From assembly GCF_002097535.1 (NCBI RefSeq), contig NZ_CP020772.1, positions 3,760,501-3,824,500 of the forward strand: a stretch of 64,000 nucleotides of DNA, read 5' to 3'. Each line of letters begins with the position of its first letter. Position 1 is the stretch's first letter. The stretch comes from Halobacillus mangrovi (GTDB lineage Bacteria; Bacillota; Bacilli; Bacillales; Halobacillaceae). Of the stretch, positions 37,075 to 46,718 are shown one piece after another. The position numbers and the translations under genes are program-made. The notes below the pieces were generated by a model. It worked only from the letters and a program-made list of their open reading frames with translations, searched no databases and was not told the DNA's origin.

Positions 37075-38023
37075 TTACATTCCCTCTCTTCTTCGCAACT
37101 TTGCTTTTACGTTTCTCCGCTTTAGCCACAGCTTTTTCCCCAGCGGCTTCCCGGTACATGGATTTAAAGGTGATGGCAGAGAAGACCACCGTAATCAAGA
37201 ACAACATATAAGCAATCGTTGCTGCATAGCCATAATTGTTGTAACGGAACGCTTGATTATAAAGATACAGAACCATCGTATTTAAAGCGCCATCAGGATT
37301 TCCCAGGCCATCCGTCAAGAGCATCGGTAAGTCAAACAATTGCAGCCCGCCGATAAGAGAAGTAATCATCACATACAACATGATCGGTTTCAGCAATGGC
37401 AAAGTGATATACATGAACGTTTGCATCCGGTTAGCCCCATCAATCAAAGCTGCTTCATAATACTCTTTGGAAATACCAGATACTCCTGCCATTAATACGA
37501 TAAAGGTGTAACCAAACCACATCCACGTTAAAATCAGGGAAACGGATACTTGAGCCGTAAATGGCTGGTTCAGCCAGTTAATCGGCTCACCAATCAACCC
37601 TATTTTTAATAAGAATTGGTTGATCGAACCGTAATGCCAATCAAGCATAATGTTAAATAAAATCGCAACAGAACTTATCGTAATTAAGTTCGGAAGGTAA
37701 AAGATCGCCCGGAAGAAACCAAGGCCCTTGATACGAAAACGAAGGTCTGAGAATAAAGCAGCTAAAAATAGTGCAATCCCCAATTGAAGAGCAAAGTTCA
37801 GCCCCCATATTTTCCACGTGTTTACAAACGCTTCTAGAAAATAAGTGTCTGTCAGGATCCGGGCATAGTTGGCTAAGCCGATAAACTCCGGTGCACCATA
37901 CCCTTCATAATGAGTAAAAGTATAGTAAAAAGTTAAAAGAACAGGGTAAATATTGAACACAAGGAAAATTACAAAGAATGGAGCGATAAAATAATAGCCT
38001 TTATGATCTAACTTCTTCACCAT
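37034..38023 (-). CDS. Sugar ABC transporter permease, MalF type
   Basis: About 329 residues, six membrane segments, EAA loop EAALIDGANRMQTFMYITLP. A long basic tail follows the last segment (MYREAAGEKAVAKAEKRKSKVAKKRGN), which is unusual for a permease and overlaps the start of the MalG gene. The ATG at 38023 is five bases after AGAAGG; a GTG two codons upstream is less likely. Second gene of the binding protein-permease-permease-phosphorylase unit. Confidence 0.92.
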   Translation of the reverse strand: MVKKLDHKGYYFIAPFFVIFLVFNIYPVLLTFYYTFTHYEGYGAPEFIGLANYARILTDTYFLEAFVNTWKIWGLNFALQLGIALFLAALFSDLRFRIKGLGFFRAIFYLPNLITISSVAILFNIMLDWHYGSINQFLLKIGLIGEPINWLNQPFTAQVSVSLILTWMWFGYTFIVLMAGVSGISKEYYEAALIDGANRMQTFMYITLPLLKPIMLYVMITSLIGGLQLFDLPMLLTDGLGNPDGALNTMVLYLYNQAFRYNNYGYAATIAYMLFLITVVFSAITFKSMYREAAGEKAVAKAEKRKSKVAKKRGNVNVQEKVAKQNTYI

Positions 38024-38145
38024 GTACACCTTCTTTCTTTATGCTGAAAAGAAGACAAGCCCATCCCCTATGAAGGAGATGGCAAGCTCCCTTCCTTCTC
38101 TTTCTATCACCTTTCGTGACCTACACGTAGTATGAAAGAAAGAGG

Positions 38146-38170
38146 GGATAGAAACACTAGATTTCTATCC
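38146..38170 (-). terminator. Hairpin after the binding-protein gene
   Basis: Perfect 9-bp stem GGATAGAAA / TTTCTATCC, 10 bases after the binding-protein stop, followed by CCTCTTTCTTTC. Such hairpins commonly protect the abundant binding-protein mRNA and let only part of transcription enter the permeases. Confidence 0.6.
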
Positions 38171-38179
38171 TTTTATTAT

Positions 38180-39508
38180 TTATTTCGGTGTTTTTATATT
38201 TGGATACGCATTTTCAACGGCTTTGTAAAATTCTTGAATCGCTTCTTCTTTTGTCAGCTTACCGTCTACATATTCCGTAACTTTTGAGCCAAGCAGCGTA
38301 TCAATCTGCTGATCATACTCTGTCACGATACCAGGTTCAATTTTCTTCGCTTCTTCTAAGAAGAATTCATAGTTGTTTTGTCCACCTAGGAATTCCTCGC
38401 TGAAGTCATCTTTGATCTTGTTGGTAACAGGAAGGTAAGACAAGACATCCCCTGTATCTTTAGCCCAATCTGTTAAGAACTCTTCATCATGTGTCATCAT
38501 TTTCACGAAATCCCAAGCCAGGTCCTTCTTCTTAGAACCGCTGTAAACACCTAACCAAGTTCCACCCCAGAAATAAGGGGATGGACCAGTTGTAACTGCC
38601 CAATCGCCAGCTGTATCTTCTGCATTCAATTTAAGTACACTGTGTAACCCCCATGTCGGAAGAGCATAAGAGAATACTTCCGTTTTTTCTCCTGAAGCAT
38701 TTTCATCCACTTCTTCCCATCCGCCGTTATAAGCAATCGGTCCATTCATAGAAGCAAGCCAAGACGGGGACCATTCAGGTGCAAAGGCTGTATAATCTTT
38801 TTCACGAAGCTTCTTCGCTTGATCAAAATAATTCAATTTTGCCTCTGTCATGATTAATTCATCATTTTCATTCACCCAAGGCTGCGGGTCTTCACTCTTA
38901 GCGAACCAACGAATAGATCCTTCATCCGGGAATAAGCGGTAACCTTCTGCTTTTAACTTTTCTCCCACTTCAAACATCTTGTCCCAGGAAGACATCATGC
39001 CTCCAACTTCTTTTGGATCGTCTGTACCTAATACTTCCTTAGCGATGCTGCGACGATAGAAAATACCGCCTGGTGTCGTCTGCCATGACAATGCTTTAAC
39101 ATTTCCTTCTGAATCCTTACCTAAGTCATAAACGTAAGGAACGTAATCTTCGCTCCATTCATCTGCGTTATATGGATCAGCTGATAAGTTTTCCCAATAA
39201 TCACGTTCGATCCACTGCTTCAAGAAAGCAATTTCACCAGTAAATACATCCGGTGCACCAACTCCACTTTCCAAAACCGGTTTCAGTTTGGTAGGGTAAT
39301 CAGCAATGGGAATGATGGTTAACTCTACTTTGACCCCATTTTTCTCTTCGAACGTTTTAATTGGCTCCTGCAATTCATCAGTAAAGGACCAAACTTTTAA
39401 TACATCATCTGAGTCTTTACCACTGTTGGAAGAAGCGGAATTTGAACATCCTGCGATTACTCCAGCAAGCAAAACCAGGGTAAGGACTAAACCTAAGATT
39501 CTTTTCAT
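38180..39508 (-). CDS. Sugar ABC transporter substrate-binding lipoprotein (CUT1)
   Basis: 442-residue extracellular binding protein with a lipoprotein signal (MKRILGLVLTLVLLAGVIAGC, lipidated Cys21). The mature part starts with a short serine/asparagine linker, then the type-1 extracellular solute-binding fold (VWSFTDELQEPIKTFEEKNGVKVELTII, GAPDVFTGEIAFLKQWIERDYW). Aromatic-rich surfaces suit an oligosaccharide ligand. First gene of the transporter operon, behind a LacI-type operator at 39606. Confidence 0.93.
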   Translation of the reverse strand: MKRILGLVLTLVLLAGVIAGCSNSASSNSGKDSDDVLKVWSFTDELQEPIKTFEEKNGVKVELTIIPIADYPTKLKPVLESGVGAPDVFTGEIAFLKQWIERDYWENLSADPYNADEWSEDYVPYVYDLGKDSEGNVKALSWQTTPGGIFYRRSIAKEVLGTDDPKEVGGMMSSWDKMFEVGEKLKAEGYRLFPDEGSIRWFAKSEDPQPWVNENDELIMTEAKLNYFDQAKKLREKDYTAFAPEWSPSWLASMNGPIAYNGGWEEVDENASGEKTEVFSYALPTWGLHSVLKLNAEDTAGDWAVTTGPSPYFWGGTWLGVYSGSKKKDLAWDFVKMMTHDEEFLTDWAKDTGDVLSYLPVTNKIKDDFSEEFLGGQNNYEFFLEEAKKIEPGIVTEYDQQIDTLLGSKVTEYVDGKLTKEEAIQEFYKAVENAYPNIKTPK

Positions 39509-39605
39509 GTATCTTACCTCCTAAATAATATAAAAAATAATCTATAAAGACGGTGACTTCTATGTGCCTGAATCGGTTTCAGTTTTAGTAAAGTTCAATT
39601 GTAAC

Positions 39606-39617
39606 GAAACCGGTTTC
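39606..39617 (-). promoter_or_regulatory. LacI-type operator upstream of the binding-protein gene
   Basis: Perfect palindrome GAAACCGGTTTC, 98 bases upstream of the binding-protein start; a degenerate second copy (CTGAATCGGTTTCAG) lies at 39568-39582. Two sites suggest cooperative repression by the LacI protein encoded next door. Confidence 0.75.
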
Positions 39618-39632
39618 AATTTTGAGTAAAAT

Positions 39633-40640
39633 TTAAATACTTCTGCATGAACTTCTAATCATCAGTTCGACTGGAACAACAACACTCTCTACATTTTTCT
39701 TCCTTGTATTGATTTGACTGAGCAGCAGCTCTCCTGACTTTTCGCCAATCAAATCGGTTTGCTGGCGGAGAGTGGTTAAGGATGGATGGAACATCTTCGA
39801 AAGTTCAATATCATCAAACCCAATGATTGAATAATTGTCCGGTACTCCAAACCCAGCCTCACGAATAGCTTCCATAGCTCCAATAGCCAGGTTATCCCCT
39901 GCTGCATATATAGCTGAAGGCGGGTTTTTCAGTGCTAACAGCTTCTTCATAGCTTCATATCCACTATCTCTTGAGAAGAACTCTCCATCCACAATGTAAT
40001 CCTTTGGCACCGGTAATTTGAGTTTCTTCATAGCCTCTGCATATCCCTTTAACCGTTGTTTACCGGCAAACGTCGTTGAGTGCCCCGCAATGTGCGCAAT
40101 TTTCCGATGTCCCAATGAGTGTAAATACTGAACTGCCTCAAAACTACCGCGAACGTTGTCTGAGTAGACCACACAAGATTTGTCACTCTTCAGATCAATG
40201 ACGACAGATGGCAGCCTGCTGTTGATCAACTCCTGTACTTGTTCGTCTTCGTAGGTCGAGCTGACAATAACAACACCATCTACACCACGATACTTAAAGT
40301 AATCCAGATAACTCTTCTGCTTGTTGCTTATGCTTCTTGAAGCAAAAAGCAAGTCGTACCCTTGGACTTCTACATGCTGCCTGAAACTCTCAATCACGGC
40401 GTTAAAAAATGGGTGTTTCATCCCAATCCCTAACGATTCAATAAAAACGACACCAATGATCCATGATTTCTTAGTAATTAAAGATCGCGCATGGGAGTTT
40501 GGCAGATATCCCAGTTCCTCCACAGCCTCCAGTATTTTTTTCTTGGTCTTTAAATTGACATCTTCATAATTGTTTAACACTTTGGAAACCGTTGCAGGCG
40601 AAAATCCTGTTGCCTTTGCAATGTGGTAAATCGTTACCAT
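39633..40640 (-). CDS. LacI-family transcriptional regulator of the oligoglucan operon
   Basis: 335 residues. The helix-turn-helix is at the extreme N-terminus (VTIYHIAKATGFSPATVSKVLNNY), followed by the hinge NSHARSLITKK and a periplasmic-binding-like sensor domain. I choose the ATG at 40640, seven bases after AGAGGTG, because it places the helix-turn-helix at the usual position; the longer frame adds ten unlikely residues. The GAAACCGGTTTC-type palindromes around the operon are its presumed targets. Ligand is probably the imported sugar. Confidence 0.92.
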   Translation of the reverse strand: MVTIYHIAKATGFSPATVSKVLNNYEDVNLKTKKKILEAVEELGYLPNSHARSLITKKSWIIGVVFIESLGIGMKHPFFNAVIESFRQHVEVQGYDLLFASRSISNKQKSYLDYFKYRGVDGVVIVSSTYEDEQVQELINSRLPSVVIDLKSDKSCVVYSDNVRGSFEAVQYLHSLGHRKIAHIAGHSTTFAGKQRLKGYAEAMKKLKLPVPKDYIVDGEFFSRDSGYEAMKKLLALKNPPSAIYAAGDNLAIGAMEAIREAGFGVPDNYSIIGFDDIELSKMFHPSLTTLRQQTDLIGEKSGELLLSQINTRKKNVESVVVPVELMIRSSCRSI

Positions 40641-40792
40641 ATTTGAACACCTCTTGTGCTTCGAAAGCACGATTCGTAAGAGAGAAAAACAAAATGAAAA
40701 CCCTTACAATGATAAGTAAAAAAATATGGCTTTCAGTTCTTACTTCTCTTCAGAAAACTGCTCTAACCTTCCCCTCACCCTCCTGACTTGTT

Positions 40793-40810
40793 TGATTAAC
40801 CGCTTACAAA
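40793..40810 (-). promoter_or_regulatory. Possible catabolite-response (cre) site upstream of lacI
   Basis: TTTGTAAGCGGTTAATCA on the minus strand matches the CcpA consensus (WTGNAANCGNWNNCW) except near the 3' end. It lies about 155 bases upstream of the LacI gene. Plausible but imperfect. Confidence 0.35.
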
Positions 40811-40992
40811 CTTATTGTAATCGACTTAATCTGTTATTATAATGAACTGAATTTTACATAAGGTGACAGATTTTTAGGTTTATGAAAGATTCGTAGAAAA
40901 AAAGGGTATAGAACTTAATTTAAGAATCATCTGACCTATAAGCCTCTCTTTTAGAAAAGTTGTGATCTATATCCTAAGAAGAGCACAAAAAA
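40811..40992. other. Intergenic region upstream of the LacI gene
   Basis: A/T-rich, no gene. It should hold the promoter of the LacI gene on the minus strand; TTATTATAATG near 40830 contains a good -10-like sequence. Confidence 0.35.
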
Positions 40993-41017
40993 ATGCTTGT
41001 GTCATGAACACAAGCAT
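40993..41017 (-). terminator. Terminator of the two-component operon
   Basis: Perfect 10-bp stem ATGCTTGTGT / ACACAAGCAT followed on the minus strand by a run of T, 7 bases after the response-regulator stop. Confidence 0.93.
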
Positions 41018-41024
41018 AGGATAC

Positions 41025-42563
41025 TCAGGAAAGAGTCCTTTCGGTATATAATTTTTCTCGGTATTCTTTAGGAGAAACTCCCTCCAAATCACGAAAAACT
41101 CTCGAAAATTGTTTGGAATTACCGAATCCCACCAATTCGCTTACCTCAAAGATTTTATGGTTAGAGTCAGATAATAACTTCTTAGCCTTTTCGATACGAA
41201 CCTTTTTCAAGTAATCCACGAAATTATTCCCTGTATAGTCTTTGAAGGCATGACTGAAATAAGAGTAGTTCAATGAGACATAGTTCGAAACCACGGCCAT
41301 ATTCAAATCCTTATGAGCGTTCTCATGGATGAATTCAATGGCCTTATCCATGATATTTTCTCCAGAATAAACGCTTTTCATCTCTTTCATATATTCGTGG
41401 AGACGTATGGTCAAATTTTCAACTGCGTAAAAATAGTCATAAACGCTCTCAAAATTGGACATATCTCCAACCTTGTCATAAAGTTTAAAAACTTCTATGG
41501 ATTCCATCCCTATCTGGTTAAAAGCCTGATCAAAAAGAACCCTATTAATAGCCTCATTTAGTCGTTCTAAACAGGAGATTTTACATTCTTTCATCTCTTC
41601 TATATTAAAGATGTTTAATAACGATGATCGGATTTCATCGTTACGATTTGTTCCTAACATATTGAAAATCTTTTGAATCAATTGTTTGTTAACTATGGTT
41701 CCATCTTCTTTTTTAGCCTTTACTTGTTCATATGTGAGGATTGTTTGATGAGGAAAGATAAATCGATAAACTAATGCTTCATTCGCCTGTTCATAGGCCT
41801 CAACTAATTTTCCCATTGAAACATGCTTGTCACTAATGCCGACCCCTAAATGACTGGCTATGTCGAATTGATTGTCTTCAAAAACAACATAGAGTCCTTC
41901 TAGGCATTCGGTAAATACAACAAGGTTTTCATAACTATCCACGAAACATAGGGAAACATCGTCATACTTCTGAATCTGCTTCACGATGTGTTGAAAGAAA
42001 TTGTCCTTGGTTAGGGTGCTTTTGTTACTCTTTAATTGAAAAATTCCAGCATAGAAACCGGAAGAATACTGATGCAGTTGAAACTTTCGCACAGCTTCTT
42101 CTACTTTTTTTTCATTCATTTTTGGATTGAGTAACATATAATTCAATTGGTTGACCAGATACTCATCCTCATCTTTCTGTATAGATAGCTTAGCATCCAG
42201 CTTATCTTTAGCTTTGTTAATCAACGCAAACAATTCATTGCGATCCACAGGTTTCAGCAAATAATCCATCACTTGAAATTGAATGGCCTGCTTGGCATAC
42301 GAAAAATCATCATACCCGCTCAAGATGATAACGAACGGGGGTATTTCTATTCCTTGCAATTCTTCTATGAGTTGAATTCCATCCATATGCGGCATTTTTA
42401 TATCGGTAATGACGAGGTCAATAGGATTATTTCGACATAATTCTAAAGCTTCTATACCATCTGATGCAAGCATGATGTCCGTCTCTGTAAACTTCCTTTC
42501 AATCATAGCTTTTATACCTAAGCGGATCATTCGTTCATCATCTACAACTACAACCTTCATCAT
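41025..42563 (-). CDS. YesN-type response regulator with AraC output domain
   Basis: 512 residues: CheY-like receiver at the N-terminus (VVVVDDERM, phosphorylated Asp54 in VITDIKMP, Lys in YLLKPVD), a long middle region, and a C-terminal double helix-turn-helix of the AraC type (about 410-508: VSNYVSLNYSYFSHAFKDYTG and VSELVGFGNSKQFSRVFRD). Its start overlaps the kinase stop by four bases (ATGA). This architecture controls carbohydrate uptake genes in Bacillaceae and Paenibacillaceae, so it probably activates the neighbouring transporter or binding-protein genes. Confidence 0.95.
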   Translation of the reverse strand: MMKVVVVDDERMIRLGIKAMIERKFTETDIMLASDGIEALELCRNNPIDLVITDIKMPHMDGIQLIEELQGIEIPPFVIILSGYDDFSYAKQAIQFQVMDYLLKPVDRNELFALINKAKDKLDAKLSIQKDEDEYLVNQLNYMLLNPKMNEKKVEEAVRKFQLHQYSSGFYAGIFQLKSNKSTLTKDNFFQHIVKQIQKYDDVSLCFVDSYENLVVFTECLEGLYVVFEDNQFDIASHLGVGISDKHVSMGKLVEAYEQANEALVYRFIFPHQTILTYEQVKAKKEDGTIVNKQLIQKIFNMLGTNRNDEIRSSLLNIFNIEEMKECKISCLERLNEAINRVLFDQAFNQIGMESIEVFKLYDKVGDMSNFESVYDYFYAVENLTIRLHEYMKEMKSVYSGENIMDKAIEFIHENAHKDLNMAVVSNYVSLNYSYFSHAFKDYTGNNFVDYLKKVRIEKAKKLLSDSNHKIFEVSELVGFGNSKQFSRVFRDLEGVSPKEYREKLYTERTLS

Positions 42564-44443
42564 GCTGATAAACCTCCCCCTCCTTCAATAACTAAACAAG
42601 GTATGGTGACGATCACCTCTGTGTAATGCCCTTCTTTACTATTTATAGTCAACCCATATTCCTTACCATAATACAACTGTACACGTTCATGTACGTTGTA
42701 AAGGCCAATTCCACTTCCTGTCTTCATTCGCTTCGATGTCTCAGCCACGTCTGTTCCTTCCAATAAAGAGACCCTTAAATTTTGAAGGACTTCAGGATCC
42801 ATCCCGTCCCCATTGTCTGAGAGGACTACTTTTATGTCATTTCCTTCAGTATAAGCCTGGATTGATATGATCCCTTTTCTCTCGTGTAAGATATGCTGCA
42901 ACCCATGCTTAACTGAATTCTCCACAATAGGCTGGAAACTCATCTTCAGAACATCCTGCCCTTCCAAATCAGGTGGAATATCTATCTGTAGATCTAAACT
43001 ATGATCTAAGCGTATATTCATCAGATCGATGTAGTTTCGTATATGATTGACTTCTTCCTGTAAGGATACAAAGTCTTTTTTCCATTTTAGATTGTAACGC
43101 ATCATTTCTCCTAATGATGTTAATGCGTCAGATATATCATATTTCCCATCAATCTCAGCCATCATTTTTATATTCTCTAAGGTGTTATAGAGAAAGTGTG
43201 AGTCAATCTGCATCTTCAAAGCATGTAGCTCTGCTTCTTTAGTGGCCGCTTCTTTATTGACTGATTCTGCAATTAACGTATTAATCTTACTTAGCATATT
43301 GCGATAATGACTGGATAACCTGCCAATTTCATCACTCCCCTGGATATCTACATCAACTGTAAAATCCCCCTTCTCCACTTTTTTCATGGATTCGATTAGA
43401 AGGTGGAGTTTTTTTAGTATTAACGAGACTAATCCGTGGGTGATGAAGGAAAGGAGAACAATTAACGAAAAGGCCCCCAGGATGATAATCATTCGAAGTT
43501 GATCTCTTTCCAAGAAGATTTCTTCTAATGATCTCACTTGCATCAGGTGAATGCCTAAATCCTCTACATAGGAAGATACGACCAGAAACGGAACGTCTTC
43601 CTTTGAGAACATCATCGTTTGATTCATCTCACCTGAATTTTTCTGATAAAACTTCTCCTTCAATTCCTTTGGGCTCACTTTAATATCATTTAATAGTGAC
43701 TGGGTCTGTTCGAAATGAAGAGATTTTTTACCATCCAGGACAAACAGTTGCGACTCCTTGTTTTCCACATTGTTAAACACTTTTGGGAAGAACTTTTCTA
43801 ATAGCATCGTAATTTCAACCATGGCTAAATGCTTATCTTTTGGGTATTCCAGTTCTCGGTATAATGATATTTTTTGAGGCTCTTGAAGATTCTCATTGCC
43901 TTCACTAGCGACCTCACTTTGTTGATTCAACCTCCACATCTCTGTACCCTCGTATTCGAGAAGGTCCCTATACCAATCCGAACTTTCGATCCGCCGTTCA
44001 TCATAAATGATCGGCCACATTTCTTTCACTTTCTCATTAGCCGCATAAACATTTATATCTTCAATGGCAGGATTATTATATTTCAACTGTAAAACATCAG
44101 AAAACGTACCTCTTTTAAAATTCAGGAGTTCTTTTACTTCATGCTCTTCTTTCTGGCTGATAAATTCGGTAAGCTCTTGATTGGCGACCACAATTTGAGC
44201 TGTCCGACGGATCTTTTCCTTGTTCTCTTCGATGTTCATTTTTTCTAGTTCTACTATGTATTCACTTTCTCTTTTCGCATCATAAATCGATGTTTCAAAT
44301 CTATTCTTAGAAATATTCCAAGTGAAGATAAGGATGGGAATTAAGATAATTACTAGATATAAAACCACCAATTTTTTATGGAGGGAAAGTTCATTAATCC
44401 ACCCCCCTGTCCTTTTGAAGATTTTCTTCCATTTCAAACCCAT
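42560..44443 (-). CDS. YesM-type sensor histidine kinase
   Basis: 627 residues. Membrane segments near 27-47 and 318-342 enclose an extracellular Cache-like sensor domain; then a HAMP linker (LIESMKKVEKGDFTVDV...DEIGRLSSHYRNM), the His_kinase phosphoacceptor DSHFLYNTLENIKMM (His about 415) and an HATPase domain with DNGDGMD and GSGIGLYNVHERV. It is coupled to the response regulator. The nearby lipoprotein binding protein probably presents the sugar signal. Confidence 0.95.
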   Translation of the reverse strand: MGLKWKKIFKRTGGWINELSLHKKLVVLYLVIILIPILIFTWNISKNRFETSIYDAKRESEYIVELEKMNIEENKEKIRRTAQIVVANQELTEFISQKEEHEVKELLNFKRGTFSDVLQLKYNNPAIEDINVYAANEKVKEMWPIIYDERRIESSDWYRDLLEYEGTEMWRLNQQSEVASEGNENLQEPQKISLYRELEYPKDKHLAMVEITMLLEKFFPKVFNNVENKESQLFVLDGKKSLHFEQTQSLLNDIKVSPKELKEKFYQKNSGEMNQTMMFSKEDVPFLVVSSYVEDLGIHLMQVRSLEEIFLERDQLRMIIILGAFSLIVLLSFITHGLVSLILKKLHLLIESMKKVEKGDFTVDVDIQGSDEIGRLSSHYRNMLSKINTLIAESVNKEAATKEAELHALKMQIDSHFLYNTLENIKMMAEIDGKYDISDALTSLGEMMRYNLKWKKDFVSLQEEVNHIRNYIDLMNIRLDHSLDLQIDIPPDLEGQDVLKMSFQPIVENSVKHGLQHILHERKGIISIQAYTEGNDIKVVLSDNGDGMDPEVLQNLRVSLLEGTDVAETSKRMKTGSGIGLYNVHERVQLYYGKEYGLTINSKEGHYTEVIVTIPCLVIEGGGGLSA

Positions 44444-44489
44444 GTCCTTTCCCCTCCCAACTTTCAGTAAATAGACAAACTCTTAAACC

Positions 44490-46136
44490 CTACTTGTTTA
44501 ATTTCTGCTGATTCTCCTCATAAACCTTTTGTCTATGCTGTTCCACTATGGAAAACCCATATTCCTCACGCTTTTCTAAAAAGGATTGAAACAGCTGGTC
44601 AAATTCGTCTTCTGATTCAGCTAACAATAACAGCGGCAGTACCCTTCCCCATTCCTCGTCAATCTTTCTCGCAGCAATTCCCGCTTCCGATGTACCGGTA
44701 GGGTCAATTCCTTCAAATTCACTAAAGTTGACGGTTTTTCCTTTTGTCCAGTCCATCGATTGTTTAAGTGGAGCAATCGGAGTCGGCGCCCATTCCAAGT
44801 ATTTATTCGTGTCCATCAGCATCCAATACGTATAAGAAGCCCCGTACTTTTGGTTAAATGACCCACGGTCAGATTGAAGTTGATCAAGCACTTCAGGAAG
44901 AAATTGCTTTTTTCCATTGACGGTATCCCACGTGACCCCTTTTTTGCCAAAGAAAAAATCCTTCTGTCCTTCATCGCTAATGAGATAGCTTAAGAAACGT
45001 ATTGCTCTTACAGGATCCTTCACATCCTTTGATATAAGCGTAACTGTCCATCCCGATATCCCATCTGCAGGGAGGGTAGGGGCATCGAGATCAGAATTAG
45101 CCGGACCATCCACAGCTATATAAACGGAATCTGGATCCTTCGCATATAGCTCTTTCTGCTGTGCTTCCATATCACTCCGTTGATAAAGCATGGCAAAATA
45201 TCTGCCCTCTGCAATTTTCTCTTCCATTTGAGCACGCTTATCAATATAGATATCTTTGGAAAGCAGCCCCATCTCGTTTGCTTGTCTGAATGTCTTTAAC
45301 CATTCGATATATTCAGGGTCCGTTTTCCTATCATAAATTTCCTCTTCCTGCTCCCTAGGTATCGCTAAGAAGTTTTGAAGGTGTTCTTCTAATGAATCAT
45401 TACCATCAGAAGTGAATTCATGCAGCCCCAAAGGAATGAGAGGTTCTCCATTCACTTCAGGGAATTGTTCTTGAGCTTCCTTCAAGGCGTTCAAAAACCC
45501 TTCAGGTGTTCTCATATCCGGTCTTCCTAAAGCTTCATACATATCCTTACGTACTAAAAACGTTTGATTCGATGGCTTCACGTTTTTATATCTTTCAAAA
45601 TCTTCTGGAGAGGATGAAGCATTGGGGTACCCATACACGTGACCGTCTTCCTGCTTGTACCATTCTAACTTTGAATCATTCGCCACTTTAAAAAAGTAAG
45701 GATCGTACTCCTCAGCAAGCTCATCTAAAGGGAGTACAAGATCGCGCTCGATTATCTTTTCTTCTCCATCTTCCCACCAGCCGATTGTAATAAAATCAGG
45801 GAGAGAACCAGAAGCAATCATCGTGTTTATTTTTTCATTTTCATTACCCTTTGGGGAGATAAAATTAATCTTAACTCCTGTTTTTTCGGTGATATAATCA
45901 GAAACGACGTTGTTTCCCCATTGCGTAGAAAACCAGGAAAAATTCACATACCAATCAAAGGTAATGGAAGATGTATCGACCTGCCATCCAGGTTTATCAG
46001 GATGAACCACTTGATCTTCAGCTTTTTCCGCTTCAGGGAAACCGGTTTCATTTTTCTCAATGTCTTCGCAGGATGTTAAGAAAACACCCACTAGCATGAG
46101 TAGGATAAGTTTTCTAATTAAAGACTCTAGTCGCAT
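44490..46136 (-). CDS. LplA/YtcQ-type substrate-binding lipoprotein of the sensor operon
   Basis: 548 residues, lipoprotein signal MRLESLIRKLILLMLVGVFLTSC (Cys23). The mature protein has the large-ligand binding-protein features of the LplA/YtcQ group (ITFDWYVNFSWFSTQWGNNVV, INTMIASGSLPDFITIGWW, VTLISKDVKDPVRAIRFLSYL). The length exceeds that of classic CUT1 binding proteins. No permease gene adjoins it; the next gene is the sensor kinase, 46 bases on. It may therefore act as a co-sensor for the kinase or as a second binding protein for shared permeases. A LacI-type palindrome lies inside its coding start. Confidence 0.9.
   Translation of the reverse strand: MRLESLIRKLILLMLVGVFLTSCEDIEKNETGFPEAEKAEDQVVHPDKPGWQVDTSSITFDWYVNFSWFSTQWGNNVVSDYITEKTGVKINFISPKGNENEKINTMIASGSLPDFITIGWWEDGEEKIIERDLVLPLDELAEEYDPYFFKVANDSKLEWYKQEDGHVYGYPNASSSPEDFERYKNVKPSNQTFLVRKDMYEALGRPDMRTPEGFLNALKEAQEQFPEVNGEPLIPLGLHEFTSDGNDSLEEHLQNFLAIPREQEEEIYDRKTDPEYIEWLKTFRQANEMGLLSKDIYIDKRAQMEEKIAEGRYFAMLYQRSDMEAQQKELYAKDPDSVYIAVDGPANSDLDAPTLPADGISGWTVTLISKDVKDPVRAIRFLSYLISDEGQKDFFFGKKGVTWDTVNGKKQFLPEVLDQLQSDRGSFNQKYGASYTYWMLMDTNKYLEWAPTPIAPLKQSMDWTKGKTVNFSEFEGIDPTGTSEAGIAARKIDEEWGRVLPLLLLAESEDEFDQLFQSFLEKREEYGFSIVEQHRQKVYEENQQKLNK
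46038..46049 (-). promoter_or_regulatory. LacI-type operator inside the coding start of the second binding protein
   Basis: GAAACCGGTTTC, identical to the operator at 39606, encodes ETGF near residue 30. Repressor bound here would block elongation, linking the sensor operon to the same LacI regulator. Confidence 0.5.
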
Positions 46137-46335
46137 GTTGATCCCTCGCTTATATTTCTAGTATATCGAAAAAAGTTGTACGATCGTAGGAGATTCGAGC
46201 AAATAACTCTGAAAATTACGAATAATCTACTAAATATGGTGTATATCTATATTTACTATTCTTCTAGTTGAATTTAAATGTACTATAAAAAAAGCAATGA
46301 TCCTTATTATTAAAAGTTCACTGCTTTTACTACTT

Positions 46336-46592
46336 TATAAAAAAGCCTCCCCAAAAATTCAAAACTTTGGGGAGGCTTTATAGATTTATGACTAAATGTT
46401 ACGAAATCCAGTCAATATTCATTTATAGGGTTTTAAATCCTTGTGTAGCTAAGGGTTTGATGACAGCTTACATCATGCCGCCCATTCACTCGGCTAATTA
46501 ATAGGAAAATATTAAGACCCACAGATCCTTATTATCTCAAGGTTTCCATTAGCAAATAAATTTATTAACAGTATCCAGTCATAATCCAGTCA
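46336..46592 (-). ncRNA. Dispersed small-RNA-like element, copy C
   Basis: Terminator stem AAAGCCTCCCCAAA / TTTGGGGAGGCTTT (46342-46379), core ATGGGCGGCATGATGTAAGC near 46463-46486, conserved TTAATTAGCCGAGTGA upstream of it, and at the right end two TGACTGG boxes one helical turn apart. It is missing about 30 bases between box and -10 relative to copy A, so its promoter may be lost. The homology to copy A continues to about 46645. Confidence 0.6.
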
Positions 46593-46718
46593 CTACGCAA
46601 CTAGATATTTCAAATTAAAAGAAATGGACCTTTAACCGTTGGAGCTAATGCATTTTTAAAATATTGGGTTCACAAACTAGAAGTAGTTGCTCACGTCTGG
46701 GGCTTTATCTTTTAATGG

